64,000 bases of DNA from Acinetobacter calcoaceticus (GTDB lineage Bacteria; Pseudomonadota; Gammaproteobacteria; Pseudomonadales; Moraxellaceae): assembly GCF_900520355.1 (NCBI RefSeq), contig NZ_LS999521.1:620001-684000 (forward strand), written 5' to 3'. Below, in pieces: positions 24,862 to 32,604 of the stretch. The first letter of the stretch is position 1. Each line of letters begins with the position of its first letter. A program made the translations under genes and the position numbers. Under the pieces are notes generated by a model, which worked only from the letters and a program-made list of their open reading frames with translations, ran no database searches and was not told the DNA's origin.

Positions 24862-26505
24862 ATGTATTTATATACCGATTTCGATCAGCAGCTGATTAAT
24901 CAACGAGTTGCTCAGTTCCGCGATCAGACAGAGCGCTATTTAGCGGGCAAACTTTCTGAAGATGAATACCGTCCATTACGTTTGCAAAATGGTTTATATG
25001 TGCAACGCTATGCGCCTATGCTGCGTATTGCTGTGCCGTATGGCTTAATGAGTTCAAAACAATTACGTAAAATTGCTGAAGTTTCAACTGAATATGATCG
25101 TGGCTACGCACACGTATCTACACGTCAGAACATTCAGTTAAACTGGCCAGCTCTTGAAGATGTACCAGAAATTTTAGCTGAACTTGCAACGGTACAAATG
25201 CATGCCATTCAAACCAGTGGTAACTGTATTCGTAACACGACGACTGACCAATATGCGGGTGTGGTTGCAGGTGAAATTGCAGACCCACGTCCAACATGTG
25301 AATTGATCCGTCAGTGGAGTACGTTCCATCCTGAATTTGCATTTTTGCCACGTAAGTTCAAAATTGCCGTTTCTGCACTTGAAGAAAAAGACCGTGCAGC
25401 AACAGCATTTCACGATATTGGTGTATATATCGTGCGTAATGAAGCGGGTGAAATCGGCTACAAAATTATGGCTGGTGGTGGTTTAGGCCGTACTCCAATC
25501 ATTGGTAGTGTTATTCGTGAGTTTTTACCACGCGAAGATTTAATTTCTTACTTAGAAGCAGTTCTACGTGTTTATAACTTGCATGGCCGTCGTGATAACA
25601 AATATAAAGCGCGTATCAAAATTCTAGTTAAAGCGTTAACTCCTGAAGTTTTTGCTCAGAAAGTTGAAGCTGAATTTGAACATACACGTGAATCATTAAG
25701 AATTCAGCCAGAAATCTTGAAAAAACTGGATGAAGAGTTCATCCCATTTGATTATCAAGATTTGGCAGATGAAGACTTCACTGCTTTATTTGCTGAGCAT
25801 CCAAAATTCAAACAATGGTTCAATATCAACACACATGCACATAAAGTGAAGGGCTATCGTATTGTTACGATTTCTCTGAAACGTGCAGGTATTGCACCGG
25901 GTGATATGACTACCGAAGAAATGAACTTTATTGCAGATCTTGCTGATAAATATACTTTCGGTGAACTTCGCACGACTCACGAACAAAACATTGCTTTGGC
26001 AGATGTACCTCAAAAAGATTTGTTCGATGTGTGGCAAGCGCTTGAACAGCAAAATATGGCACGTGCGCATATTGGTTTCATTACCGATATTATTAGTTGC
26101 CCGGGCGGTGATTTCTGTTCACTTGCAAATGCAAAATCAATTCCAATTGCTGAAGCAATTACACGCCGTTTCGATGACTTAGATAAAGTGTATGACCTTG
26201 GTCATTTGGACTTAAATATTTCTGGTTGTATGAATGCCTGTGGTCACCATCACGTAGGTAACATCGGCATTTTAGGTGTAGATAAGAAAGGCGCTGAATT
26301 CTACCAAATTACATTAGGTGGTAATTCAGACCATGATGCATCAATCGGTGATATCTTAGGGCCATCATTTGCAGCAGATGCTGTTGCCGATGTAATTGAA
26401 GAAGTATTAAATACTTATCTTGATTTACGTACTGAAGGTGAGCGTTTTGTTGACACATATCGCCGTGTAGGAATTCAACCATTTAAGGAGCGTGCATATG
26501 CTTAA
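24862..26505 (+). CDS. cysI: Nitrite/sulfite reductase haemoprotein (CysI-type)
   Basis: A 547-residue sirohaem and 4Fe-4S enzyme that reduces sulfite to sulfide for cysteine synthesis. The cluster/sirohaem ligands are in ISCPGGDFCSLA (C-X5-C, near 413-419) and SGCMNACGHHHVG (C-X3-C, near 454-458). Two ferredoxin-like repeats precede them. The N-terminus MYLYTDFDQQLINQRVAQFRDQ matches the assimilatory beta-subunit group in Acinetobacter and Pseudomonas. No CysJ flavoprotein is adjacent; electrons may come from ferredoxin or another reductase. The DUF934 gene overlaps its 3' end, so the two are co-translated. Confidence 0.92.
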   Translation: MYLYTDFDQQLINQRVAQFRDQTERYLAGKLSEDEYRPLRLQNGLYVQRYAPMLRIAVPYGLMSSKQLRKIAEVSTEYDRGYAHVSTRQNIQLNWPALEDVPEILAELATVQMHAIQTSGNCIRNTTTDQYAGVVAGEIADPRPTCELIRQWSTFHPEFAFLPRKFKIAVSALEEKDRAATAFHDIGVYIVRNEAGEIGYKIMAGGGLGRTPIIGSVIREFLPREDLISYLEAVLRVYNLHGRRDNKYKARIKILVKALTPEVFAQKVEAEFEHTRESLRIQPEILKKLDEEFIPFDYQDLADEDFTALFAEHPKFKQWFNINTHAHKVKGYRIVTISLKRAGIAPGDMTTEEMNFIADLADKYTFGELRTTHEQNIALADVPQKDLFDVWQALEQQNMARAHIGFITDIISCPGGDFCSLANAKSIPIAEAITRRFDDLDKVYDLGHLDLNISGCMNACGHHHVGNIGILGVDKKGAEFYQITLGGNSDHDASIGDILGPSFAADAVADVIEEVLNTYLDLRTEGERFVDTYRRVGIQPFKERAYA

Positions 26506-26986
26506 TACAGCTCTACCAGTGCTTTATAAAGATGGCACGATTGCAGATAATACTTATCAAATCATTGCTGAAGATGGTGTTATTCCTCAAGGTGACGTTG
26601 TGGTAACAACGGCTCAACTTGATCAATTAGCAAACATTCAAGGTAAAAAAGCTTTGTATGTAACTGTGAATGATTCGCCTGAAGATCATACGTTCCCATT
26701 AAATGAACTTGATGCAATTTTTATTGAGTTTGCTGGTTTTGGCGATGGCCGAGGCTACTCATTTGCAGCACTATTACGTCGCCAAGGTTTCCAGGGTGAG
26801 TTACGGGCAACGGGAGATGTGTTTAAGGATGTCTTAAACTACTTAAAGCGTTCTGGTTTTGATAGCTTTGTCGTAAAAGAAGGCAAAGATGTGCAAGAAG
26901 CAGCGGCGGGTTTACAAGACTTTACCAACCCGTATCAAGCTTCAACGGCTGTACCGCAAGCAAGTTATCAAACAGGTGCTGAATAA
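26498..26986 (+). CDS. DUF934 protein, sulfite-reductase-linked
   Basis: A 162-residue cytoplasmic protein. It matches the DUF934 family, which is found beside cysI or cysH in many proteobacteria and is assumed to help sulfite reduction. The conserved core FAGFGDGRGYSFAALLRRQGFQGELRATGDV is visible near 75-105. ATG 26498 has AAGGAG at 26485-26490, a good distance; the GTG at 26492 is too close. It overlaps the cysI 3' end by 8 bases. Molecular function unknown. Confidence 0.88.
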   Translation: MLNTALPVLYKDGTIADNTYQIIAEDGVIPQGDVVVTTAQLDQLANIQGKKALYVTVNDSPEDHTFPLNELDAIFIEFAGFGDGRGYSFAALLRRQGFQGELRATGDVFKDVLNYLKRSGFDSFVVKEGKDVQEAAAGLQDFTNPYQASTAVPQASYQTGAE

Positions 26987-26996
26987 GTCCTGATAT

Positions 26997-27025
26997 AAAA
27001 AATCCCGCAAATTGCGGGATTTTTT
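26997..27025. terminator. Intrinsic terminator after the cysI unit
   Basis: AAAAAATCCCGCAA and TTGCGGGATTTTTT pair around a short centre; T-runs occur on both strands between convergent genes. Confidence 0.9.
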
Positions 27026-27035
27026 ATGCTGAAAT

Positions 27036-27479
27036 TTATGTGTCCAATTGGCAATTAACCATCCACTTTATGCCAAATTGATCGGTAAAAGCGCCGTACA
27101 ATGCGCCCCAGAATGTTTTTTCTAGAGGCATTTCAATTTGACCATTTACAGATAAAGCATCAAAAAGTTGTTTTGCTTTCTCTTGCTCATCCTTTTCAAG
27201 ATTAATCGAGATGTAGTGATTATTACCTTGGGTAAAAACACTGTTAGGAGCACAGAACTGATCATTTGTATCTGATGCCATAAGTACGGTATATTCATTA
27301 ATTGGCAGTGAAACATGAAGAACCAGATTCTTATCAGCTTCAGATAAAGTCACACCTTCTGTTGGTGGCATATCACCATAGCGGCTCAATATGCCGAACT
27401 CGCCGCCAAAAACTGACTTATAAAAATTAAAGGCTTGCTCTGCCTGACCTTGAAAGTTGAGATAGTGATTGAGTTGCAT
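27036..27479 (-). CDS. VOC-fold protein, PhnB-like
   Basis: A 147-residue protein of the vicinal-oxygen-chelate (glyoxalase/bleomycin-resistance) fold, PhnB subtype. Signatures are YLNFQGQAEQAFNFYKSVFGGEF at the N-terminus and FWGALYGAFTDQFGIKWMVN at the C-terminus. Proteins of this subtype have been annotated as 3-demethylubiquinone methyltransferases, but they lack a methyltransferase fold and have no proven function. Apparently monocistronic. Confidence 0.87.
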   Translation of the reverse strand: MQLNHYLNFQGQAEQAFNFYKSVFGGEFGILSRYGDMPPTEGVTLSEADKNLVLHVSLPINEYTVLMASDTNDQFCAPNSVFTQGNNHYISINLEKDEQEKAKQLFDALSVNGQIEMPLEKTFWGALYGAFTDQFGIKWMVNCQLDT

Positions 27480-27567
27480 TGTTATTGTCCATTGTTGTTT
27501 TCGTTTAAAAGAATAAGTTAAAACTTAAAAGTGATTTTGTGGGTCATTTTTTGTAGCTTTTTCATAA

Positions 27568-27591
27568 AAAATCCCACCGAAGTGGGATTTT
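27568..27591 (-). terminator. Intrinsic terminator after the acetyl-CoA acetyltransferase gene
   Basis: AAAATCCCAC and GTGGGATTTT form a perfect 10-bp stem with a four-base loop, followed on the minus strand by further T. Confidence 0.88.
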
Positions 27592-27608
27592 AAAATAGTT
27601 ATTTTTAA

Positions 27609-28784
27609 TTAAATGAGTTCAATTGCAACGGCTGTAGCCTCACCACCACCAATACAAAGTGCAGCAATACCTTTTTTACCACCCGTGCGTTTCAATGCAT
27701 GAATAAGCGTAAGAATAATACGAGAACCTGTAGAACCTACTGGATGGCCTAGTGCACAAGCACCACCATTGATATTGACTTTTTCAGCATCAAGTTTGAA
27801 GTCATCAATTGGGCACATGGTAACCATGGCAAAAGCTTCGTTAATTTCCCATAGGTCAACATCTTGAGCATTCCAGCCAGCTTTTTTCAGAACTTTCTCG
27901 ATGGCACCCACAGGAGCGATTGTAAATTCTGAAGGATGCTGAGAGTTTGAAGCTGTTGCGATAATTTTCGCAAGCGGCTGTAAACCACGTTGAGTGGCAA
28001 CTTCACTCGATGTTAATACTAATGCAGATGCACCATCTGAAATAGAACTCGCGTTTGCTGCGGTGATTGTTCCGTCTTTTGCAAAAGCTGGTTTAAGTGA
28101 AGGAATCTTGTCGATTTTTGCATTTAAAGGTTGTTCATCTTGGTCAACAACAACATCGCCTTTGCGACTAGGTACGGTAACAGGAACAATTTCATCTTTG
28201 AAATAACCTTCGGTAATTGCTTTTTGAGCACGTTTCAAAGAACGAATTGCAAAGTCATCCATTTGCTCACGTGTATAGCCACGTGTATTTGCCATATCTT
28301 GAGCAAAAGAACCCATTAAACGACCAGTTTCGGCATCTTCAAGCCCATCAAGAAACATATGGTCCTTAATTTCACCATGGCCCATGCGGTAGCCAGCTCG
28401 TGCTTTTGGCAAAACATAAGGTGCATTTGTCATAGACTCCATGCCGCCAGCAACAACTACTTCAGCACTACCTGCTTTAATCATATCAGCAGCTTGCATA
28501 ACAGCTTTCATGCCAGAACCACAAAGCTTGTTAATTGTTACTGCACCTGTAGAATCTGGTAAGCCAGCTTTACGCATGGCTTGACGAGCAGGGCCTTGTT
28601 TTAAGCCAGCAGGAAGGACACAACCCATAATAACTTCTTCGACATCAGTAGGCTGTAAACCTGCTCGTGCGATTGCTTCTTTAATTGTTACCGCACCCAA
28701 TTCAGGCGCCGTAAGTCCTGATAGTGATCCTTGAAAACCACCCATGGCAGTACGAGCACCATTAATAATTACGATGTCAGTCAT
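27609..28784 (-). CDS. Acetyl-CoA C-acetyltransferase (biosynthetic/degradative thiolase, AtoB type)
   Basis: A 391-residue thiolase joining or splitting two acetyl-CoA units via acetoacetyl-CoA. The active-site Cys is in NKLCGSGMKAVMQAA (near 88), NEAFAMV holds the Asn/Glu positions, GHPVGSTGSR the His, and CIGGGEATAVAIE the second Cys. Length and motifs match AtoB/PhaA-type enzymes. No 3-ketothiolase partner genes lie beside it, so its pathway cannot be told from context. Single gene with its own terminator. Confidence 0.92.
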   Translation of the reverse strand: MTDIVIINGARTAMGGFQGSLSGLTAPELGAVTIKEAIARAGLQPTDVEEVIMGCVLPAGLKQGPARQAMRKAGLPDSTGAVTINKLCGSGMKAVMQAADMIKAGSAEVVVAGGMESMTNAPYVLPKARAGYRMGHGEIKDHMFLDGLEDAETGRLMGSFAQDMANTRGYTREQMDDFAIRSLKRAQKAITEGYFKDEIVPVTVPSRKGDVVVDQDEQPLNAKIDKIPSLKPAFAKDGTITAANASSISDGASALVLTSSEVATQRGLQPLAKIIATASNSQHPSEFTIAPVGAIEKVLKKAGWNAQDVDLWEINEAFAMVTMCPIDDFKLDAEKVNINGGACALGHPVGSTGSRIILTLIHALKRTGGKKGIAALCIGGGEATAVAIELI

Positions 28785-28892
28785 TGTTGTAATCTCCGGT
28801 TATTCTTAATCTCAAAATAAGAAATGTTTAAAACCTAGGCAGTATATTGCAAAAAACACAGAGAGATATCTTCTGCATTAGACTGTAGAGTT

Positions 28893-29408
28893 CTAACAAT
28901 TTTTAAGGTCTTCTAAACGAATATGTCCCATTTTGCTGAGAACTAATTTAAAGTTTTTAAGCTGGTCATAAGAACAATATGTAAAACTGCCGTTAGACTC
29001 GCGTGGCAGTCCAGTGTCTCCCTGAAATACGATACTATTTAATTTTTTTCCGAATTTTTGAAATTTTAAAGAACCATAACGATGATTAAGTTCAACATTG
29101 GTCAATATCTCTTCGTCGTTTTCTCTTTGTAGATTATGATTTGTGTCTACAAAGCTTATAAGGCTTGTATCCCAATTACTATTACACAGCGTTAAATCAA
29201 CACTTGGGCAAAGTACGACACTCTTATGTCGTAGAATTGCGTCGTATTTGGCTTTTTGTATATGAATTGTCAGTAGTCGAGGCGTGTTTTTTAATTCTAC
29301 CGAAGCCATAAATTGATGGTATAAAGGAAGCGCTATAGTGAACATAATCATAAGAATTGCGAGCGTTATAGTGAGTTCCATCAATGTGAAACCAAGAGAT
29401 TTGAACAT
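28893..29408 (-). CDS. GspH/FimT-type prepilin-like protein
   Basis: A 171-residue protein with a type IV prepilin leader: short MFKSLG followed by FTLMELTITLAILMIMFTIALPLY, with Glu5 of the mature protein and a hydrophobic helix. Prepilin peptidase should cleave after Gly6. The C-terminal part is a small cysteine-containing head (CPSVDLTLC, CSYDQL) as in minor pseudopilins of the FimT/GspH group, which help initiate pili or bind DNA. No other pilus gene is adjacent, so it is a solitary minor pilin. It is divergent from ompA. Confidence 0.82.
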   Translation of the reverse strand: MFKSLGFTLMELTITLAILMIMFTIALPLYHQFMASVELKNTPRLLTIHIQKAKYDAILRHKSVVLCPSVDLTLCNSNWDTSLISFVDTNHNLQRENDEEILTNVELNHRYGSLKFQKFGKKLNSIVFQGDTGLPRESNGSFTYCSYDQLKNFKLVLSKMGHIRLEDLKNC

Positions 29409-29787
29409 TAAAATTCCTTAATATATGAATTGATATTTTGATTTTATGCGTTCTATCAATGATTTATAAGGCTTTTTATAATGAGGAAACACAAAATTAA
29501 ATAAAGGTTATCAGGACGCTAGAATACTGGTAAAATCACCCTAAGCGAAAGAAAGAAGTTGTCCATATTTGCTAGTTGAGTAAAAAATTACCGAATTACA
29601 ACGGAAATTGTAAGTAATTTTGTCAATAATTTACTTGATTAAAATTATCAAGCACTTGGAAAGTCTATCAAGTGTTTGTATGATTCAAATGTGAATAGCT
29701 TAAAAATAATACTGGGGTAAAAATATCTCAGGGGCCAATAAATTTAGGCTGAGCTTGAACAACAATTGTTATCTCTGGAGGATATCC
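29409..29787. other. Intergenic region upstream of ompA
   Basis: A 379-bp A/T-rich region between the pseudopilin gene and ompA. On the plus strand TTGTCA (29620-29625) and AATTAT (29643-29648) are separated by 17 bases and could be a promoter. Downstream are the inverted pairs CTTGAT/ATCAAG and CACTTG/CAAGTG (29635-29672), which could fold in a long ompA leader. GGAGG at 29777-29781 is the ompA ribosome-binding site. No coding sequence is evident. Confidence 0.45.
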
Positions 29788-30846
29788 ATGAAATTGAGTC
29801 GTATTGCACTTGCTATGCTTGTCGCTGCACCTTTAGCTGCTGCTAATGCTGGCGTAACTGTTACACCATTATTGCTTGGTTACACTTTCCAAGACAGTCA
29901 ACACAACAATGGCGGTAAAGATGGCGAGTTAACTAACGGACCTGAACTACAAGACGATTTGTTCGTTGGTGCAGCTCTTGGTATTGAGTTAACACCATGG
30001 TTAGGTTTCGAAGCTGAATATAGCCAAGTAAAAGGTGATGTAGACACTAACTATGGTGAATACAAACAACAACAAATCAACGGTAACTTCTATGTTACTT
30101 CTGATTTAATCACTAAAAACTATGACAGCAAAATCAAGCCATACGTATTATTAGGTGCTGGTCACTATAAATATGAATTTGATGATGCGCGTTTAGCTTA
30201 TCGTGATGGTGAAGAAGGTACTTTAGGTAACGCTGGTTTTGGTGCTTTCTGGCGCTTAAACGATGCTTTATCTCTTCGTACAGAAGCTCGTGGTACTTAT
30301 AACTTTGACGAAAAATTCTGGAACTATACAGCTCTTGCTGGTTTAAACGTAGTTCTTGGTGGTCATTTGAAGCCTGCTGCTCCTGTAGTAGAAGTTGCTC
30401 CAGTTGAACCAACTCCAGTTGCTCCACAACCACAAGAGCTAACTGAAGACCTTAACATGGAACTTCGTGTGTTCTTTGATACTAACAAATCAAACATCAA
30501 AGACCAATACAAGCCAGAAATCGCTAAAGTTGCTGAGAAGTTAACTGAATATCCTAACGCTACTGCACGTATCGAAGGTCACACAGATAACACTGGTCCA
30601 CGTAAGTTAAACGAACGTTTATCTTTAGCTCGTGCTAACTCTGTTAAATCAGCTCTTGTAAACGAATACAATGTTGATGCATCTCGTTTGTCTACTCAAG
30701 GTTTCGCTTGGGATCAACCGATTGCTGACAACAAAACTAAAGAAGGCCGTGCTATGAACCGTCGTGTATTCGCGACAATCACTGGTAGCCGTACTGTAGT
30801 TGTTCAACCTGGTCAAGAAGCGGCAGCTCCTGCAGCAGCTCAATAA
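29788..30846 (+). CDS. ompA: Outer-membrane protein OmpA
   Basis: A 352-residue major outer-membrane protein linking membrane and cell wall and, in A. baumannii, involved in adherence and host-cell toxicity. Signal peptide 1-21 (ends AANA), an eight-strand barrel of about 22-195, a Pro/Val/Glu linker ([18 protein letters not shown]), and a C-terminal OmpA domain (about 225-335) with [20 protein letters not shown], which binds diaminopimelate of peptidoglycan. Outside two barrel loops it is nearly identical to the A. baumannii protein as I recall it. GGAGG lies six bases from the ATG. A terminator follows. Confidence 0.98.
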   Translation: MKLSRIALAMLVAAPLAAANAGVTVTPLLLGYTFQDSQHNNGGKDGELTNGPELQDDLFVGAALGIELTPWLGFEAEYSQVKGDVDTNYGEYKQQQINGNFYVTSDLITKNYDSKIKPYVLLGAGHYKYEFDDARLAYRDGEEGTLGNAGFGAFWRLNDALSLRTEARGTYNFDEKFWNYTALAGLNVVLGGHLKPAAPVVEVAPVEPTPVAPQPQELTEDLNMELRVFFDTNKSNIKDQYKPEIAKVAEKLTEYPNATARIEGHTDNTGPRKLNERLSLARANSVKSALVNEYNVDASRLSTQGFAWDQPIADNKTKEGRAMNRRVFATITGSRTVVVQPGQEAAAPAAAQ

Positions 30847-30864
30847 TTTGAGTTCTTGAATAGT

Positions 30865-30895
30865 AAAAAAGCGACTCGTTAGAGTCGCTTTTTTT
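30865..30895. terminator. Terminator after ompA, also serving the rtcB unit
   Basis: AAAAAAGCGACTC and GAGTCGCTTTTTTT form a strong stem with a four-base loop. T-runs on both strands allow it to end ompA and the convergent rtcB transcript. Confidence 0.92.
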
Positions 30896-30970
30896 ATTGC
30901 GGTTTTTAAAATATTTAGTCATTTCTATATCTCCTTCATAATAATTACTTTCGATTTTGGTTTAAATTAT

Positions 30971-31129
30971 TTACCAATCACCTTTTTTCAATTGCTGTTT
31001 AGTATCTTGTCTATCTCTACGGTGTTGGGCACGAGGCTTTTCCGTTTCATGCATCCCACCTTTGTGAAGTAAAGGGGAAAGAGCCACTTGATTACGGACT
31101 TTGATTTTTGACATTTCTTTAATTTTCAT
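30971..31129 (-). CDS. Small basic protein encoded directly downstream of rtcB
   Basis: A 52-residue, strongly basic protein. Its ATG at 31129 begins three bases after the rtcB stop, and AAAGG at the end of rtcB is a suitable ribosome-binding site, so it is translated from the rtcB message. The sequence has VRNQVALSPLLHKGGMHE near residues 11-28 and a Lys/Arg/Gln-rich end. Short proteins with an R-N-x-V/L-A ... K-G-G-x-H-E pattern occur in other gammaproteobacteria, but I know no established function. The charge suggests RNA or ribosome binding (inference). Confidence 0.75.
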   Translation of the reverse strand: MKIKEMSKIKVRNQVALSPLLHKGGMHETEKPRAQHRRDRQDTKQQLKKGDW

Positions 31130-31132
31130 ATT

Positions 31133-32338
31133 TTAACCTTTAATACATAAAACTTGTTTAAGTGTATGGACAACTTCAATGAGGTCGGCTTGATTTGCCA
31201 TGACTTCATCAATATCTTTATAAGCACTTGGGATTTCATCGACAACGCCACTGTCTTTGCGGCATTCAATACCTTGGGTTTGTTCGATAAGATCTTGCTG
31301 GTTAAAAAGAGTTTTCGCCTTGCTTCGACTCATCTTGCGGCCTGCTCCATGAGAGCAAGAACAAAATGACTCAGGATTGGCTTTACCTTTGACGATATAA
31401 GAGCGTGCACCCATTGAACCTGGGATAATACCTAATTCATCTAAGCCTGCTCGAATTGCTCCCTTTCGGGTAATCAATAAACTTTCGCCGAAATGTGTTT
31501 CACGGCTTACATAATTGTGATGACAATTAATAGCCTCCTTGGTCATTTGAAAAGATGGTAGAAGAGGGCGAATCGCTTCTAAAATTAAACGCATCATTTC
31601 TTTGCGATTTTCAAAAGCGTATTCTTGAGCCCATTCCACTGCTTCTACATAATCATCGAAACTTTTTGAGCCTTCGGCAAAATAACTTAAATCTTTATCA
31701 GGTACATGACCAAAACGATGCTGAGCTTCTTTCTTGGCTAACTCAATAAAATAAGTACCAATGACGTTACCCAATCCTCTACTACCTGAATGTAGCATAA
31801 TCCATACGTCTTGATTTTCATCAATACAGAGTTCTATAAAGTGATTGCCGCCACCTAAAGTGCCTAGCTGTTTTTGCCATGTTGCATCAAATTGTCGGAG
31901 CATTCGAACCAGACCAGGATGCTTTTTGATAATCGGTTCTAAGCTTTTTTCAAGTGGAATAATACTTGAAGCTTTTGCTTTGACTTGTTTATGTAAAGTA
32001 AATCCAACCGGTACTTTACGCTCAATTGCATCGCGCAAACGGCTTAAGTTATCAGGTAATTGTACAGCCTTTAGACTTAAGCGGATTGCATTCATTCCAC
32101 AACCAATATCTACTCCTACAGCAGCAGGAATAATGGCATGTTTAGTTGGAATAACACTGCCTACAGTAGCGCCTTTTCCCACATGAACATCTGGCATTAC
32201 TGCAATATGAGAATAGATAAATTGCAGCTGCGCCATTTTCTTCAGTTGTTCAATACTTTCACTATCTATATCTTGAGTGAAAATTTTAACGGGAACACCG
32301 TAAAGTGCTTCCTCGTTTAATATTTTTTGTATGCCCAT
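31133..32338 (-). CDS. rtcB: RNA ligase RtcB
   Basis: A 401-residue 3'-phosphate/5'-hydroxyl RNA ligase that uses GTP and manganese to reseal cleaved RNA. Motifs: DVHVGKGATVGSVIP (50-64), VGVDIGCGM with the metal-binding Cys/Asp, LGGGNHFIEL, MLHSGSRGLG, INCHHNYV, and CSCSHGAGRKMSR, whose His is guanylylated. It aligns along its length with E. coli RtcB (408 residues), including the CIKG/CVKG end. No rtcA or rtcR is adjacent. Its control is instead a 5' leader with a mini-ORF and an intrinsic terminator (32371-32534). A small basic gene follows within three bases. Confidence 0.96.
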   Translation of the reverse strand: MGIQKILNEEALYGVPVKIFTQDIDSESIEQLKKMAQLQFIYSHIAVMPDVHVGKGATVGSVIPTKHAIIPAAVGVDIGCGMNAIRLSLKAVQLPDNLSRLRDAIERKVPVGFTLHKQVKAKASSIIPLEKSLEPIIKKHPGLVRMLRQFDATWQKQLGTLGGGNHFIELCIDENQDVWIMLHSGSRGLGNVIGTYFIELAKKEAQHRFGHVPDKDLSYFAEGSKSFDDYVEAVEWAQEYAFENRKEMMRLILEAIRPLLPSFQMTKEAINCHHNYVSRETHFGESLLITRKGAIRAGLDELGIIPGSMGARSYIVKGKANPESFCSCSHGAGRKMSRSKAKTLFNQQDLIEQTQGIECRKDSGVVDEIPSAYKDIDEVMANQADLIEVVHTLKQVLCIKG

Positions 32339-32370
32339 AATTTTTCTCTTATTTTTGTCCGTGCAGACAT

Positions 32371-32397
32371 AAAAAAACCTAGCGAATGCTAGGTTTT
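32371..32397 (-). terminator. Intrinsic terminator inside the rtcB leader
   Basis: On the minus strand AAAACCTAGC and GCTAGGTTTT make a 10-bp stem with loop ATTC and seven T in a row. It lies 33 bases before the rtcB ATG and after the promoter, so it would end transcripts before rtcB unless overridden. Confidence 0.88.
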
Positions 32398-32467
32398 AAA
32401 TTTGAGCATTCGGACAAGTGAAGTGAATTTGTACACTTGTCCGTGAGCTGACATCGTGCCAAATTAT

Positions 32468-32497
32468 TTAATCTGTTTTACCTTGTAGTGTTGGCAT
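32468..32497 (-). CDS. Leader mini-ORF (nine codons) upstream of rtcB
   Basis: ATG-CCA-ACA-CTA-CAA-GGT-AAA-ACA-GAT-TAA encodes MPTLQGKTD. TAAGGAGG (32503-32510) is an eight-base perfect match to the 3' end of 16S rRNA, five bases from the ATG, which is stronger than any other ribosome-binding site I saw in the window. The ATG lies within a helix that can pair with sequence after the stop codon. The product is probably not important; the act of translation is the likely signal. Not seen as a protein family. Confidence 0.65.
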   Translation of the reverse strand: MPTLQGKTD

Positions 32498-32519
32498 GAT
32501 GTCCTCCTTATTTAAAAGC

Positions 32520-32540
32520 GCCGTTGAAAATATGAACGGC
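32520..32540 (-). promoter_or_regulatory. Inverted repeat at the rtcB transcription start
   Basis: GCCGTT and AACGGC arms separated by nine bases begin directly after the -10 hexamer and span the expected start site. This could be a repressor site or a 5' hairpin. Confidence 0.4.
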
Positions 32541-32568
32541 ATTTTACGCTTTTTAAATCAAATATCAA
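32541..32568 (-). promoter_or_regulatory. Sigma70 promoter of the rtcB leader
   Basis: TTGATA (-35, 32563-32568) and TAAAAT (-10, 32541-32546) on the minus strand, separated by 16 bases. Each differs from consensus at one position. Expected start near 32534, giving a leader of about 195 bases. Confidence 0.65.
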
Positions 32569-32586
32569 GTTTTTGATCTTTGATTT
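32555..32586. promoter_or_regulatory. Long inverted repeat overlapping the rtcB -35
   Basis: AAATCAAA (32555-32562) with TTTGATTT (32579-32586), and ATCAA (32564-32568) with TTGAT (32573-32577), form a 13-pair stem with one mismatch. It contains the rtcB -35 and lies just after the permease stop. It could be an operator, the 3'-end hairpin of the permease message, or both. Confidence 0.45.
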
Positions 32587-32604
32587 ATTTTTAATTACTA
32601 CTTT

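Larger units (their letters stand above)
32371..32534 (-). promoter_or_regulatory. Structured rtcB leader (candidate attenuator)
   Basis: Reading toward rtcB: mini-ORF 32497-32468; a helix of 12 pairs in 13 between 32491-32503 and 32450-32462 that closes the mini-ORF and its start codon; a perfect 10-bp hairpin (arms 32434-32443 and 32411-32420); a possible 8-bp pairing of 32405-32412 with 32383-32390; and a terminator at 32371-32397. The 8-bp pairing uses part of the terminator's 5' arm and loop and two bases of the 10-bp hairpin, so the structures compete. All pairings are visible in the sequence; the attenuation role is inferred. Confidence 0.7.

Noticed and set aside
30134..30433. Antisense open frame of 99 codons within ompA
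   Set aside because: Codon-use shadow of a strongly expressed gene; no ribosome-binding site or homology.
32411..32443. The rtcB leader hairpin as a tRNA gene
   Set aside because: A single 10-bp stem with a 13-base loop; there is no cloverleaf, T-loop or CCA end.
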